Assembly: GCF_024802625.1 (NCBI RefSeq)
Contig: NZ_CP103371.1
Location: forward strand, 2,046,001-2,110,000
DNA from: Massilia sp. H6
GTDB taxonomy: Bacteria; Pseudomonadota; Gammaproteobacteria; Burkholderiales; Burkholderiaceae_D
Length of the DNA: 64,000 bases
Direction of reading: 5' to 3'
Every line of letters starts with the position of its first letter. The first letter of the stretch is position 1. A program made the translations under genes and the position numbers. Positions 39,728-47,960 of the stretch are shown here, one piece after another. Under the pieces are notes generated by a model, which had not been told where the DNA came from, ran no database searches, and saw only the letters and a list, made by a program, of their open reading frames with translations.

Positions 39728-41050
39728 TCATCTTTCGTCCACAGAGATAGGTGCCTGCGCCCCGAACGGCGCTCCGGTCCGGGCGTCCGCAGCATCCATT
39801 CTTAGATGAATGTTTGCGCCGAGACCGGTCGCGGGCGACATTGTGTGAAGGCGATAGTCCCCAGTGCCATCGTTTCTAAAATTTAAAAACATTGGATCGG
39901 CGGAAATTGTGCCAATGACCTGGCCCATCACGCGCCAATTGTTATTGTTGGAATGAACCAGATTGTTCACATACCGGTTGTTCCCGCCCACCTTGCCCAT
40001 CTCAGTGATGCCATGCCCGTTCCCAAAAACAATATTATTGGCTACGTAGTTGTTGCTGGTGCCTGCTGCGGTCGCGCCGCTGTCACCGTGCCCAATCACG
40101 ATTCCCATCTTCGAATTGAGGATCGTGTTGTTCACGATCGTGGAGGCCGTCCCGCCATGCCAGCTGTTGATGCCGACCGACGCCACGCCTGAAATCACGT
40201 TGTTCAATATCCGGTTGTTGGCATTGGCAACGTAGATGCCCTGTACCGTGTTGCAGGTCCGGCCTGCAAGCCATTGCAGGCCGATGTTACGAACGACGTT
40301 CGAATCGATGACGGCGCCGCCAACCGGACCCCAGGTATTGATCGCCGCGCCGCCGCGTCCGTTGCAGCCGCCGCTTACAGTCAAGTCGTGGACGAAGTTG
40401 CGCGTGATGTGCTCGTTGCCACCCTTGGCCAGGATGCCGATGCGGCCGGTACCGGAAATATCGAAACCGTCAATGTCGACGAAAGCGCCTTCCGAGTTCC
40501 ATGCGATGCCAGTCCCAGAGAAGACGATTTTGGCCCCCCATTTGCGGTCCGAGACAAACCTGATGCGGTCGTTCGCCGTACCGCTCTTGACGGTGTGGAT
40601 GCCGGCGCTGCCCGGTGACGGCGCCGCTACCCGGTAGATGCCTGGGGCCACGTGAATGGTAAATCCTGGTGCCGCGCGTGAGTCTGCATGCGAGATCGTC
40701 GCGAACGGGGCCTCTTTTGTACCTGGGTTGGTATCACTGCCCGAGGGCGCCACGTACAGATGTTTGCCGCCGCTGCAGGCAGCGAGCAGGATGCCAAGAA
40801 TTGCACACGAGGCGGCGGGGAGGGTCTTGCATGCCCACGCCGACGGGCTGCAGTCATTCGGGACAGCCAGAGGGGATTGCGCGCTGCCAGGAAAGACTAA
40901 TTGTCGCTGCGCGTCGCCCCTGGCCGTGACAGCGGAGCGGGCGCCATTCTGGATGATGCGGGTAATCAGGCCCGCGATCTGGAGAATCGGTATCGGTGTC
41001 ATGGCGCGTTTTCCGGCTGGATCGGGGTGGCGGAACCGGGTGTTTTTCAC
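39728..41050 (-). CDS. Beta-helix protein, third paralogue, probable lipoprotein
   Basis: This protein shares the whole beta-helix core with copies A and B (RIGILAKGGNEHITRNFVHD, NSKMGIVIGHGDSGATAAGT), but is much more diverged and lacks the GAIDIGAYEF end, finishing VDER instead. A lipobox-type signal (AILGILLAACSGGKHLYV) stands directly before the core. The frame from the GTG at 41050 adds about 85 residues before it, so the true start may be further in, for instance a GTG at VPNDCS. The gene lies inside the polysaccharide operon, coupled to the deacetylase gene by overlap. Confidence 0.8.
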   Translation of the reverse strand: MKNTRFRHPDPAGKRAMTPIPILQIAGLITRIIQNGARSAVTARGDAQRQLVFPGSAQSPLAVPNDCSPSAWACKTLPAASCAILGILLAACSGGKHLYVAPSGSDTNPGTKEAPFATISHADSRAAPGFTIHVAPGIYRVAAPSPGSAGIHTVKSGTANDRIRFVSDRKWGAKIVFSGTGIAWNSEGAFVDIDGFDISGTGRIGILAKGGNEHITRNFVHDLTVSGGCNGRGGAAINTWGPVGGAVIDSNVVRNIGLQWLAGRTCNTVQGIYVANANNRILNNVISGVASVGINSWHGGTASTIVNNTILNSKMGIVIGHGDSGATAAGTSNNYVANNIVFGNGHGITEMGKVGGNNRYVNNLVHSNNNNWRVMGQVIGTISADPMFLNFRNDGTGDYRLHTMSPATGLGANIHLRMDAADARTGAPFGAQAPISVDER

Positions 41051-41829
41051 TACCAGATCAGTCCCTCATAAAAGCGGAAAATATTGTCTTTCGTATTCTC
41101 TGCCCAATTTGTTTCAACCTGGCGAGGATGCGTTACCAGGCATATCCTGCGGTGTTCGCGGATTGCTTGGGTGGGCGATGTCGGATGATAATACTGTGGA
41201 GCAGGGCGATCCGAAATGTAGATATCAATATGATCCAGCAGCGCACGATCATAGGTCTCGCAGGCGATCCCACATTCTTTGCGCAATTGCGGATCGTCAA
41301 GGATTTCGGTGTTGGTGATCTTTAATCGCCTGTTGACAAAATCGCCGTGGCTTGCCACCGTGCGTAGCTTCTTTTTCAGCCTTTCCTCGATATACAGAAA
41401 ATTCGCGAGGAAGTTCGCGCGGATTTCAGGCATCCGCGCGCGTAAAGTTGCCGGGTCCTTGATCCGGTATTTCTTGGCGAAGGCGGCTAGCTCTTCGTAA
41501 TGGTAACTGGCTTCGCTCCCATATTCTTCGATATCCCGCATCAGGCCAAAGTCAAGGGTAGAAAGCCTGAAATAAAAACTCGATCTGATCCCGTGCTTTT
41601 TCTCGATGTCGAACAACTTTCTGGTGGTGCGCAGATCGGTATCGATGTCATGGCGGTGTACGAGAAATTTCCCTGGGACGCAAGCTCCATCGCGTACGCG
41701 CTCGACATAATCGCGCACCGATAATTGCTCATAGCATGCTTCTTGAGCCCGATGCACGACTTCTTCGTAGGCGGCCAGTTGAGAAGGCATCAGGTAATCA
41801 CAATACAAGCGACCGAGCATGGTAGTCAT
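41050..41829 (-). CDS. Polysaccharide deacetylase-like protein
   Basis: A 259-residue soluble protein related to the NodB/carbohydrate esterase 4-like fold. HRHDIDTDLRTTRKLF contains the catalytic Asp and metal Asp of the HDxD type seen in distant members. SASYHYEELA-like (EASYHYEEL) supplies a histidine, and VASHGDFVN and CLVTHPRQ later histidines. It may de-N-acetylate a lipid-linked or nucleotide-linked sugar, since no signal peptide is present. The start overlaps the acetyltransferase stop (ATGA). Function is inferred from fold and context. Confidence 0.75.
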   Translation of the reverse strand: MTTMLGRLYCDYLMPSQLAAYEEVVHRAQEACYEQLSVRDYVERVRDGACVPGKFLVHRHDIDTDLRTTRKLFDIEKKHGIRSSFYFRLSTLDFGLMRDIEEYGSEASYHYEELAAFAKKYRIKDPATLRARMPEIRANFLANFLYIEERLKKKLRTVASHGDFVNRRLKITNTEILDDPQLRKECGIACETYDRALLDHIDIYISDRPAPQYYHPTSPTQAIREHRRICLVTHPRQVETNWAENTKDNIFRFYEGLIW

Positions 41830-42521
41830 AGGAGAGAGTATTTTGCGCGATAAGGTTCGAATCCAAACATTTTCTTGAATGTCTTCAAACCGGGACTTGC
41901 ACCGAAATAGGTGTCATACATCAGGTAGTCGAATTTTCCGGTCTCGATAACCTGAGAAATGATTTCCGCGACCATCAAGTGCATGATGCCGTCATTGTTG
42001 CGAATGCCGATCACCCGATTAAAGGCAGCGAAATTACCCAGGTATGCAACTTCGCAGTAAGCCATCAACTGTCCATGTTGACTGAGCACGCCGTAGTACC
42101 TGAAATTGACTTCGGACTGGTAGCTGGTTTTTTTGTCTCTATAAGCGGGATCCATTGGCCGGCCCTGGCGAATCTCAACGGAATTATTGATTTCGTGGAT
42201 ATCGTCAACGAAATCGTTCCTGTCGATCTCCATTACCGCGTAACCCTTGGACCTGGCTTTCTTGACGTGGCGCTCTGCTTCCTTGCGGCGCTTGAGTTCC
42301 TGGGCGTAGTCATCGCGGCTACGGAACCTGGTCAGGTCTACCAGCGCAGCCCCCACCGCCTTGTTGGGGAATATCTTGTATTTCGGATGCGGCTTGGTGT
42401 AGTACCGGTAGCTCTTTTCGACATTTTCAGGGTTCAGGACCAGATGAAATTGCAGCCGCACCACGGGCAATCTGGCAACGGCGACAACCTGGTCAAACAG
42501 TTGCGATAGCTTGTTTAGCAT
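41826..42521 (-). CDS. GNAT/FemAB-like acetyltransferase
   Basis: A soluble protein of about 231 residues with GNAT-type character. A central strand and loop YAVMEIDRNDFVDDI precede RYYGVLSQHGQLMAYCEVA (acyl-CoA-binding core) and the C-terminal segment DYLMYDTYFGASPGLKTFKK, reminiscent of FemAB-like proteins. The start is placed at the ATG 42521; an ATG at 42536 would add five residues and enlarge the overlap with the upstream gene. It is coupled to the deacetylase gene by ATGA, suggesting successive modification of one sugar. Confidence 0.7.
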   Translation of the reverse strand: MLNKLSQLFDQVVAVARLPVVRLQFHLVLNPENVEKSYRYYTKPHPKYKIFPNKAVGAALVDLTRFRSRDDYAQELKRRKEAERHVKKARSKGYAVMEIDRNDFVDDIHEINNSVEIRQGRPMDPAYRDKKTSYQSEVNFRYYGVLSQHGQLMAYCEVAYLGNFAAFNRVIGIRNNDGIMHLMVAEIISQVIETGKFDYLMYDTYFGASPGLKTFKKMFGFEPYRAKYSLL

Positions 42522-43623
42522 TTGAACGCGCCCCATAGAAATCGGTCAGTCTCGTGGCCTCGACGTCCCAGTTGTACCTTTCCATTACTGCCCGCCTTCC
42601 GCGCTCCCCCATTGATTTGGCGATGTCCGGGTTGCAGACCAGATAGTCGATCGCGGTGGCGATTGCTTGAGGATCAAGAGGATCGACGCAGATGCCACAT
42701 TCGTTTCCTTCGACGATCTCGCGCCATAGCTTGAAGTTAGACGCGATCACTGGAATACCCGAAGACATGTACTCAAACATCTTGGTGGGCAAGGAATCGA
42801 CATGGTTTGGAAGGGGGAGCAGCGTTACCAAGCCGGCGACCGAGCGTGCCATCACGTCGCGCACGCCTGCGCGATCCAGTAAACCAAGGTCGGCGACACG
42901 CCCCCAGCCGGGATGGGCTCTGACTTGCGCCTCGCTTACCGGGTCGAAGAAGCGGCCGGCCAGGTTCAGGCGCGCTCCCGACTGCAACAGGCTCGCGGCC
43001 CTGACCATCTGGCGAATGCCGCGGATGCCGCTAATGGCGCCGACGTAGCACACCTCGTCCTTCTTCAGGTTCCATGGTGTCGCGGTGCTGAATTCGCCGA
43101 CGATGGGGAAATTATTGATGTCTACCGTGACCGGATTGATTTTCAGGAAAAGATCGCGAATACAGGGAGTTGCTGCGATGACGCCGTCGAAGCGGGAACA
43201 GGCAAAACGTTCGTATGCTGCGAACATGGCCGGCAGCACGCGCCGCGAGAGGGGGTCAAGGTAAGGTTTGCCGACCAGCTGGCTGGCGGTATCCTCGTGC
43301 GAGTCGAAGATCACGGTCTTGCCCAGCCGTTTGAGCTTGAGCCCTGCAGGAAGCAATTCAGGGTCGTGGAACTGGTAGATATCCGCGTCCAGTGCAACAG
43401 CCTTGTCGAACACTCGTTTCGTTACCTTGAAAATGCGGTTCAGCCGGCCTGGCAGGCGGCCGACATCGGCGATCGTGACGCCATCGACATGCGCGTCGCC
43501 CTTGCCATCTGCAACTACCAGCGTCACGTCATAGCCGTGAGCTGCAAGCGTTCGGCACTGTTTAATGAAGATCCTGATGTCGTTGCGTGGATGCGCGGAC
43601 GTGAGGTGAACGATCTTGCACAT
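42493..43623 (-). CDS. Glycosyltransferase family 4
   Basis: GT-B transferase of 376 residues. The start at 43621-43623 (MCKIVHLTSAHPRNDIR) has AGGGA 9 bases upstream; a 20-residue longer frame without a ribosome-binding site is rejected. Motifs are DADIYQFHDPELLPAG (N-domain), CYVGAISGIRGI, and the donor-binding SLPTKMFEYMSSGIPVIASN with EX7E-like spacing. This subgroup is often encoded with WbpD/E-type genes, so a diacetamido-uronic acid donor is plausible. The last 29 bases overlap the acetyltransferase gene. Confidence 0.88.
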   Translation of the reverse strand: MCKIVHLTSAHPRNDIRIFIKQCRTLAAHGYDVTLVVADGKGDAHVDGVTIADVGRLPGRLNRIFKVTKRVFDKAVALDADIYQFHDPELLPAGLKLKRLGKTVIFDSHEDTASQLVGKPYLDPLSRRVLPAMFAAYERFACSRFDGVIAATPCIRDLFLKINPVTVDINNFPIVGEFSTATPWNLKKDEVCYVGAISGIRGIRQMVRAASLLQSGARLNLAGRFFDPVSEAQVRAHPGWGRVADLGLLDRAGVRDVMARSVAGLVTLLPLPNHVDSLPTKMFEYMSSGIPVIASNFKLWREIVEGNECGICVDPLDPQAIATAIDYLVCNPDIAKSMGERGRRAVMERYNWDVEATRLTDFYGARSNAKQAIATV

Positions 43624-43731
43624 GAGCGAAAATCCCTGGATGAGCTTGCAAGCATGGGGCATGCGAAACGGGTGAACATTCAAGCTGCATATCGCTAAAT
43701 TTGAACGGCCGCCGCCTGTTTCGCTCGCATA

Positions 43732-44862
43732 TCACACCGATAGTTCGACCGTCTCCACGCGGCCAGGCTGGGTCAGGTTTGTAGCGCGCAGCAAACTGCT
43801 GGCCACGTGGCGCGCATCGGAGGCGGACAGATAGGGGCCCATTGGCAGGCTGAGCACGCGTGCGGCCATGTCTTCGGATACTGGATAGCGCTCCCCGGCA
43901 GCCAGGTGAGCGTAGGCGGGCTGCTGGTGGATTGGCAGCGGGTAATGGACCGCAGTCGGGATTCCGGCAGCATCGAGCTCGCTGCGTAGCTGATCGCGCT
44001 GCTCGACCAGCACCGTGTATTGTGCATAGACGCTGGTGCGGTCAGGCTGGCAGGCAATCACCGGCAGGTGCGGATGCAGCAGCGCGTCATATGCGGCCGC
44101 GGCGCGCCGGCGTTGCCGGATCTCCCAGTCGAAGCGCTCCAGTTTCGCCAGCACGATGGCGCATTGCAGCGTATCCATGCGCCCGCCGACGCCGAGGCGC
44201 GTATGTACGTAACGGCGGGACTGGCCGTGCACCCGAATTTCTCGCATTGCGGTCGCGAGGGCGTCGTCGCTGGTAAACAATGCGCCGCCGTCGCCATAGC
44301 AGCCGAGCGGTTTACTTGGGAAGAAGCTGGTGCAGCCGATGGTGGATAAGCCGCCGCTCTGGCGACCGCGGTAGGTGGCGCCGAAGCTTTGTGCGCCGTC
44401 TTCGATCACCGCCAGGCCATGGCGCGACGCCACCAGATTGATGGCGTCCATGTCGGCCGTCTGTCCGTACAGCGATACCGGGATGATGGCACGGGTGGCC
44501 GCCGTGATTTTTTGTTCGATCAGCTGAGGATCAATATTGCAACTGGCGCGCTCGATGTCGACGAACACGGGCTTGGCGCCGACCAGCAGCACGGCTTCGG
44601 CCGTGGCGATGAAAGAAAATGGCGTGGTGATGACTTCGTCGCCTGGACCCACGCCCAGTGCCATGAGGGCAATGATCAGCGCTTCGGTCCCTGAGGAAAC
44701 CGTGATGCAGTGCCTTGCGCCGGTATAGTCGGCCAGGCGCTGTTCGAGCTCGGCCACTTCAGGACCCATGATGTACTGGCCATGGTCGAGGACAGCCTGG
44801 ATTCGGCTATTGATCAGGTCGCGCGAGTCTTCGTATTGCGATTTGAGGTCGATGAATTGCAT
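43732..44862 (-). CDS. wbpE: WbpE-like PLP aminotransferase (DegT/DnrJ/EryC1 family)
   Basis: Sugar aminotransferase of 376 residues. The PLP lysine stands in SFFPSKPLGCYGDGGA. Other family motifs are VSSGTEALIIALMALGVGPG, TTPFSFIATAEAV, VIEDGAQSFGA and HYPLPIHQQPAY. In Pseudomonas and Bordetella the WbpE/WlbC type installs the 3-amino group on the UDP-3-keto-GlcNAcA made by WbpB/WlbA. Here its neighbours are exactly WbpD-, WbpB- and WbpA-like genes, so this substrate is likely. The start ATG is at 44860-44862. Confidence 0.9.
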   Translation of the reverse strand: MQFIDLKSQYEDSRDLINSRIQAVLDHGQYIMGPEVAELEQRLADYTGARHCITVSSGTEALIIALMALGVGPGDEVITTPFSFIATAEAVLLVGAKPVFVDIERASCNIDPQLIEQKITAATRAIIPVSLYGQTADMDAINLVASRHGLAVIEDGAQSFGATYRGRQSGGLSTIGCTSFFPSKPLGCYGDGGALFTSDDALATAMREIRVHGQSRRYVHTRLGVGGRMDTLQCAIVLAKLERFDWEIRQRRRAAAAYDALLHPHLPVIACQPDRTSVYAQYTVLVEQRDQLRSELDAAGIPTAVHYPLPIHQQPAYAHLAAGERYPVSEDMAARVLSLPMGPYLSASDARHVASSLLRATNLTQPGRVETVELSV

Positions 44863-44910
44863 GGCTTTTCCTTATTCGGAGCGAATGGCAAGATCGTGGA
44901 TGACAGGGCG

Positions 44911-45495
44911 TCAGTGGTCACGGGCGGGCGCGCAGACACCGTCGCGCAAGACGTACACTTCACCGGTTTCAGGACAACGCGCTTCGCCTTCGCCCGCCAG
45001 GGGCAGCGCGAGCCGTCCGCCATTGCGGCTGATCCAGCCGATCTGGCGTGCCGGTACGCCAGCGACCAGCGCGAACGGGGAGACGTCGCGGTTCACCACG
45101 GCCCCGGCGGCGACGAAGGCACACGCGCCGATCGTCACGCCGCATACGATGGTGGCGTTGGCGCCAATGGTGGCGCCACGCCGCACCAGGGTGCGCCGGT
45201 ACTCGTGCTTGCGTACCACTGCGGCGCGCGGATTGTAGACATTGGTGAAGACCATGCTCGGTCCGCAGAACACATCGTCTTCGAGCGTCACGGCATCGTA
45301 GATTGAAACATTGTTCTGGACCTTGACGCCGTCGCCAATCAGTACGTCATTGCCGACGTAGACGTTTTGTCCGAGCGAGCAGTCGGTGCCGATACGCGCA
45401 CCGGCCGAGACATGGGCGAAATGCCATACCCTGGTGCCGTCGCCGAGAACCGCGCCTTGGTCGACAATGGCGCTGGAATGGATGACGATCGCCAT
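44911..45495 (-). CDS. wbpD: WbpD-like N-acetyltransferase (left-handed beta-helix)
   Basis: A trimeric LbH (hexapeptide repeat) acetyltransferase of 194 residues. Hexapeptide coils run from [20 protein letters not shown] to [17 protein letters not shown]. Typical WbpD/WlbB segments [33 protein letters not shown] and GVPARQIGW are present. It should acetylate the 3-amino group of UDP-GlcNAc(3NH2)A. The start ATG at 45495 is nearly contiguous with the wbpB stop. A short C-terminal tail with [10 protein letters not shown] is also typical of this family. Confidence 0.9.
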   Translation of the reverse strand: MAIVIHSSAIVDQGAVLGDGTRVWHFAHVSAGARIGTDCSLGQNVYVGNDVLIGDGVKVQNNVSIYDAVTLEDDVFCGPSMVFTNVYNPRAAVVRKHEYRRTLVRRGATIGANATIVCGVTIGACAFVAAGAVVNRDVSPFALVAGVPARQIGWISRNGGRLALPLAGEGEARCPETGEVYVLRDGVCAPARDH

Positions 45496-45497
45496 GA

Positions 45498-46559
45498 TCA
45501 ATACTCCAGCGGCAGCGCGATACGCTTGCCGTCGCGCGCCGAGCGGTAGGCTGCTACCAGCACCTCGAGCGATTTGAGCCCTTCGCGGCCGTCGGTTTCG
45601 GGTTCGGCTTCGCCGCGCAGGACTTTGATGACATTGTCGTAGTAGAGCGGGTGGCCGAAACCATAGACCGAGGTGGTCTGGTAACTGGCGTGCCCGACCC
45701 CTTCATCGTCCGGGTCGGGCGAGGCGAATTCCCACTGCTGCACTTCATTGACTGCCACGCCGCCTATGCGCACCGTGCCGTGTTCGCCAAGGACGGTGAT
45801 CGAGCCTTCCAGGTTGCGCGGGTAGGTCAGCATGGTGACGTTCATCGACCCGAGCGCACCATTGCGCCAGCGCACACTGATGACACCGGTGTCCTCGACC
45901 TCGATGTCGCGCGCCAGCGTGGCAGTGTAGGCTTGCAAGCTTTCCACCGGTCCGATGATCCAGTCGATCAGATCGATGTAGTGACTGGCCTGGTTCATGA
46001 ACGCGCCGCCGTCGAACTCCCAGGTGCCGCGCCATTTGGCGCTGTTGTAATACTCTTCAGGACGGGTCCAGAACACGTTCAGGTTGACCATGTAGATTCG
46101 ACCGAAACGCTTTTTCTCGACTGCGCTCTTGAGTAGTTGCAGTGTCGCGTTGCGGCGATTCTGCTTGACGACGAACAGGCGCACCCCGGCCGCGTCGGCG
46201 GCCGCCACCATCGCCTTGCCGTCTTCCCAGCGTGTAGCCATCGGCTTTTCGGTGATGACATGGCGGCCTGCGCGGGAGATCTGGATCGACTGTTGCGGAT
46301 GCAGCCCGGAAGGCGTGGCGAGCACGAAGGCGTCGGCATCGCATTCGCGCAGCATCTGGTCCAGACTGCGGTAGGGGCGGGCGCCGGTGCCGGCGGCGGC
46401 TTCCTCGAGCGCGCGTGGGTTGACGTCGCACACGCCGACCAGTTCGCAGCGATCGTGGTGCTCTCGGATCGCATTCATGTGATTCTTTGCAATGCGGCCG
46501 CAACCGACCAGGGCGAAGCGGATCTTGCGGTCGAGTATGGCAGGAGGATAGGTACGCAT
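45498..46559 (-). CDS. wbpB: WbpB-like UDP-GlcNAc-uronate 3-dehydrogenase (Gfo/Idh/MocA)
   Basis: NAD-dependent C3 oxidase of UDP-GlcNAcA. The 353 residues have the Rossmann motif [14 protein letters not shown], the catalytic lysine in [15 protein letters not shown], the second active-site segment [20 protein letters not shown] and a C-terminal [13 protein letters not shown]. The start ATG 46557-46559 has GGAGA 6 bases upstream; a 21-residue longer frame would run into wbpA. It works as a pair with WbpE, recycling NAD+ through 2-oxoglutarate in characterised homologues. Confidence 0.9.
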   Translation of the reverse strand: MRTYPPAILDRKIRFALVGCGRIAKNHMNAIREHHDRCELVGVCDVNPRALEEAAAGTGARPYRSLDQMLRECDADAFVLATPSGLHPQQSIQISRAGRHVITEKPMATRWEDGKAMVAAADAAGVRLFVVKQNRRNATLQLLKSAVEKKRFGRIYMVNLNVFWTRPEEYYNSAKWRGTWEFDGGAFMNQASHYIDLIDWIIGPVESLQAYTATLARDIEVEDTGVISVRWRNGALGSMNVTMLTYPRNLEGSITVLGEHGTVRIGGVAVNEVQQWEFASPDPDDEGVGHASYQTTSVYGFGHPLYYDNVIKVLRGEAEPETDGREGLKSLEVLVAAYRSARDGKRIALPLEY

Positions 46560-46578
46560 GGTGGTCTCCGGACTGGGC

Positions 46579-47907
46579 TCAGGCTTTGACGACGTTCGGC
46601 AGGCGCTCGGCATAGACGCCACGGGTATCGACGATCAGGTTGGCGTACTGGCGCACCAGCTCGTAGTCGACGCTGCTGTGGGCGGTAGCGATCAGCACCA
46701 CGTCGTAGGATGCGATCGCGTTCGGTGTCAGTGCCACGCTCGACAGCTCGAAGCGGTGCTCGCGCATGCGCGGGAACACCGGCACGTGGGGGTCGGAATA
46801 GTCGACGCCGGCACCCTTGCGGCGCAGGATTTCCATCAGCGCGACCGAAGGCGACTCGCGCATGTCCTCGACGTCTTTCTTGTAAGCGATGCCCAGCACC
46901 AGCACCCGGCTGCCCATGACCGAGCGCCCGCGTTCGTTGAGTGCGTCCGCCACCTTGCTGATCACCCACTGAGGCATGTCGCTGTTGATCTCGCCGGCCA
47001 GTTCGATGAACCGGGTGTGCAGGCCGTATTCGCGTGCCTTCCAGGTGAGGTAGAACGGATCGATCGGGATGCAGTGGCCACCCAGGCCTGGTCCGGGGTA
47101 GTAGGGCGTGAAGCCGAAAGGCTTGGTGGCAGCGGCCCGGATCACTTCGTGGATGTCGATCCCCATGCGGTCGGCAATGATTTTCATTTCATTGACCAGG
47201 CCGATGTTGACGGCGCGATGTATGTTCTCAAGCAATTTGGTGAGTTCGGCAGCGCGGGTGGAACTGACCGGAACCACCTGGTCGACCGCCGCGCGATACA
47301 GCGCCAAGCCGGCTTCAAGGCAGGCGGGGGTCGAACCGCCGCATACCTTCGGGATGGTGCGCGTCTGGAAGTGTGGATTGCCCGGATCTTCGCGCTCGGG
47401 CGAGAACAGCAGGAACAGATCGCGCCCGATCGTGAAGCCACGCGATTCTAGGCGTGGGCGCAATTCTTCTTCGGTAGTGCCGGGATAGGTGGTGCTTTCG
47501 AGCGACACCACCTGGCCCTGCCGCACATGGGGCAGCAGGGCGGTCACGGTACCGAGCACGAAGGACAGGTCGGGCTCGCGGTAGGCGTTGAGCGGCGTCG
47601 GCACGCAAATGATCAAGGCATCGGCTTGGGCGGCGCGAGTGAAATCGGCGGTGGCTTCGAAGCCGAGCTCGCGCGCCGCACCGATTGCACGGGCGTCGAT
47701 GTGCTTGATGTAGCTCTCCCCACGGTTCAGGCGTTCGATCTTGTCGTTGTCGATGTCAATGCCGAGCACCTTGAAGCCTTGTGCCGCGTAGCACAGGGTG
47801 AGTGGCAGCCCGACATAGCCGAGGCCGACAATCCCGATGACGGCGGTGCGGTCTTGCAGCTTCGCCAGCAGCTGCTCCAGGTGAGGTGAGGTGTTATCGT
47901 CGCGCAT
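46579..47907 (-). CDS. wbpA: WbpA-like UDP-N-acetylglucosamine 6-dehydrogenase
   Basis: Two-step NAD-dependent oxidation of UDP-GlcNAc to UDP-GlcNAcA. The 442 residues contain the nucleotide motif [28 protein letters not shown], the central helix with [20 protein letters not shown], and the catalytic cysteine in [18 protein letters not shown]-terminal UDP-binding domain follows ([19 protein letters not shown]). The start ATG is 47905-47907. It precedes wbpB with a 19-base gap, in the order of the biochemical pathway. Confidence 0.94.
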   Translation of the reverse strand: MRDDNTSPHLEQLLAKLQDRTAVIGIVGLGYVGLPLTLCYAAQGFKVLGIDIDNDKIERLNRGESYIKHIDARAIGAARELGFEATADFTRAAQADALIICVPTPLNAYREPDLSFVLGTVTALLPHVRQGQVVSLESTTYPGTTEEELRPRLESRGFTIGRDLFLLFSPEREDPGNPHFQTRTIPKVCGGSTPACLEAGLALYRAAVDQVVPVSSTRAAELTKLLENIHRAVNIGLVNEMKIIADRMGIDIHEVIRAAATKPFGFTPYYPGPGLGGHCIPIDPFYLTWKAREYGLHTRFIELAGEINSDMPQWVISKVADALNERGRSVMGSRVLVLGIAYKKDVEDMRESPSVALMEILRRKGAGVDYSDPHVPVFPRMREHRFELSSVALTPNAIASYDVVLIATAHSSVDYELVRQYANLIVDTRGVYAERLPNVVKA

Positions 47908-47960
47908 GTGTTTCCTCGTCGGTCAGTGACAATGGGGAGGACAGGGTTCAGGGGCAGGCA

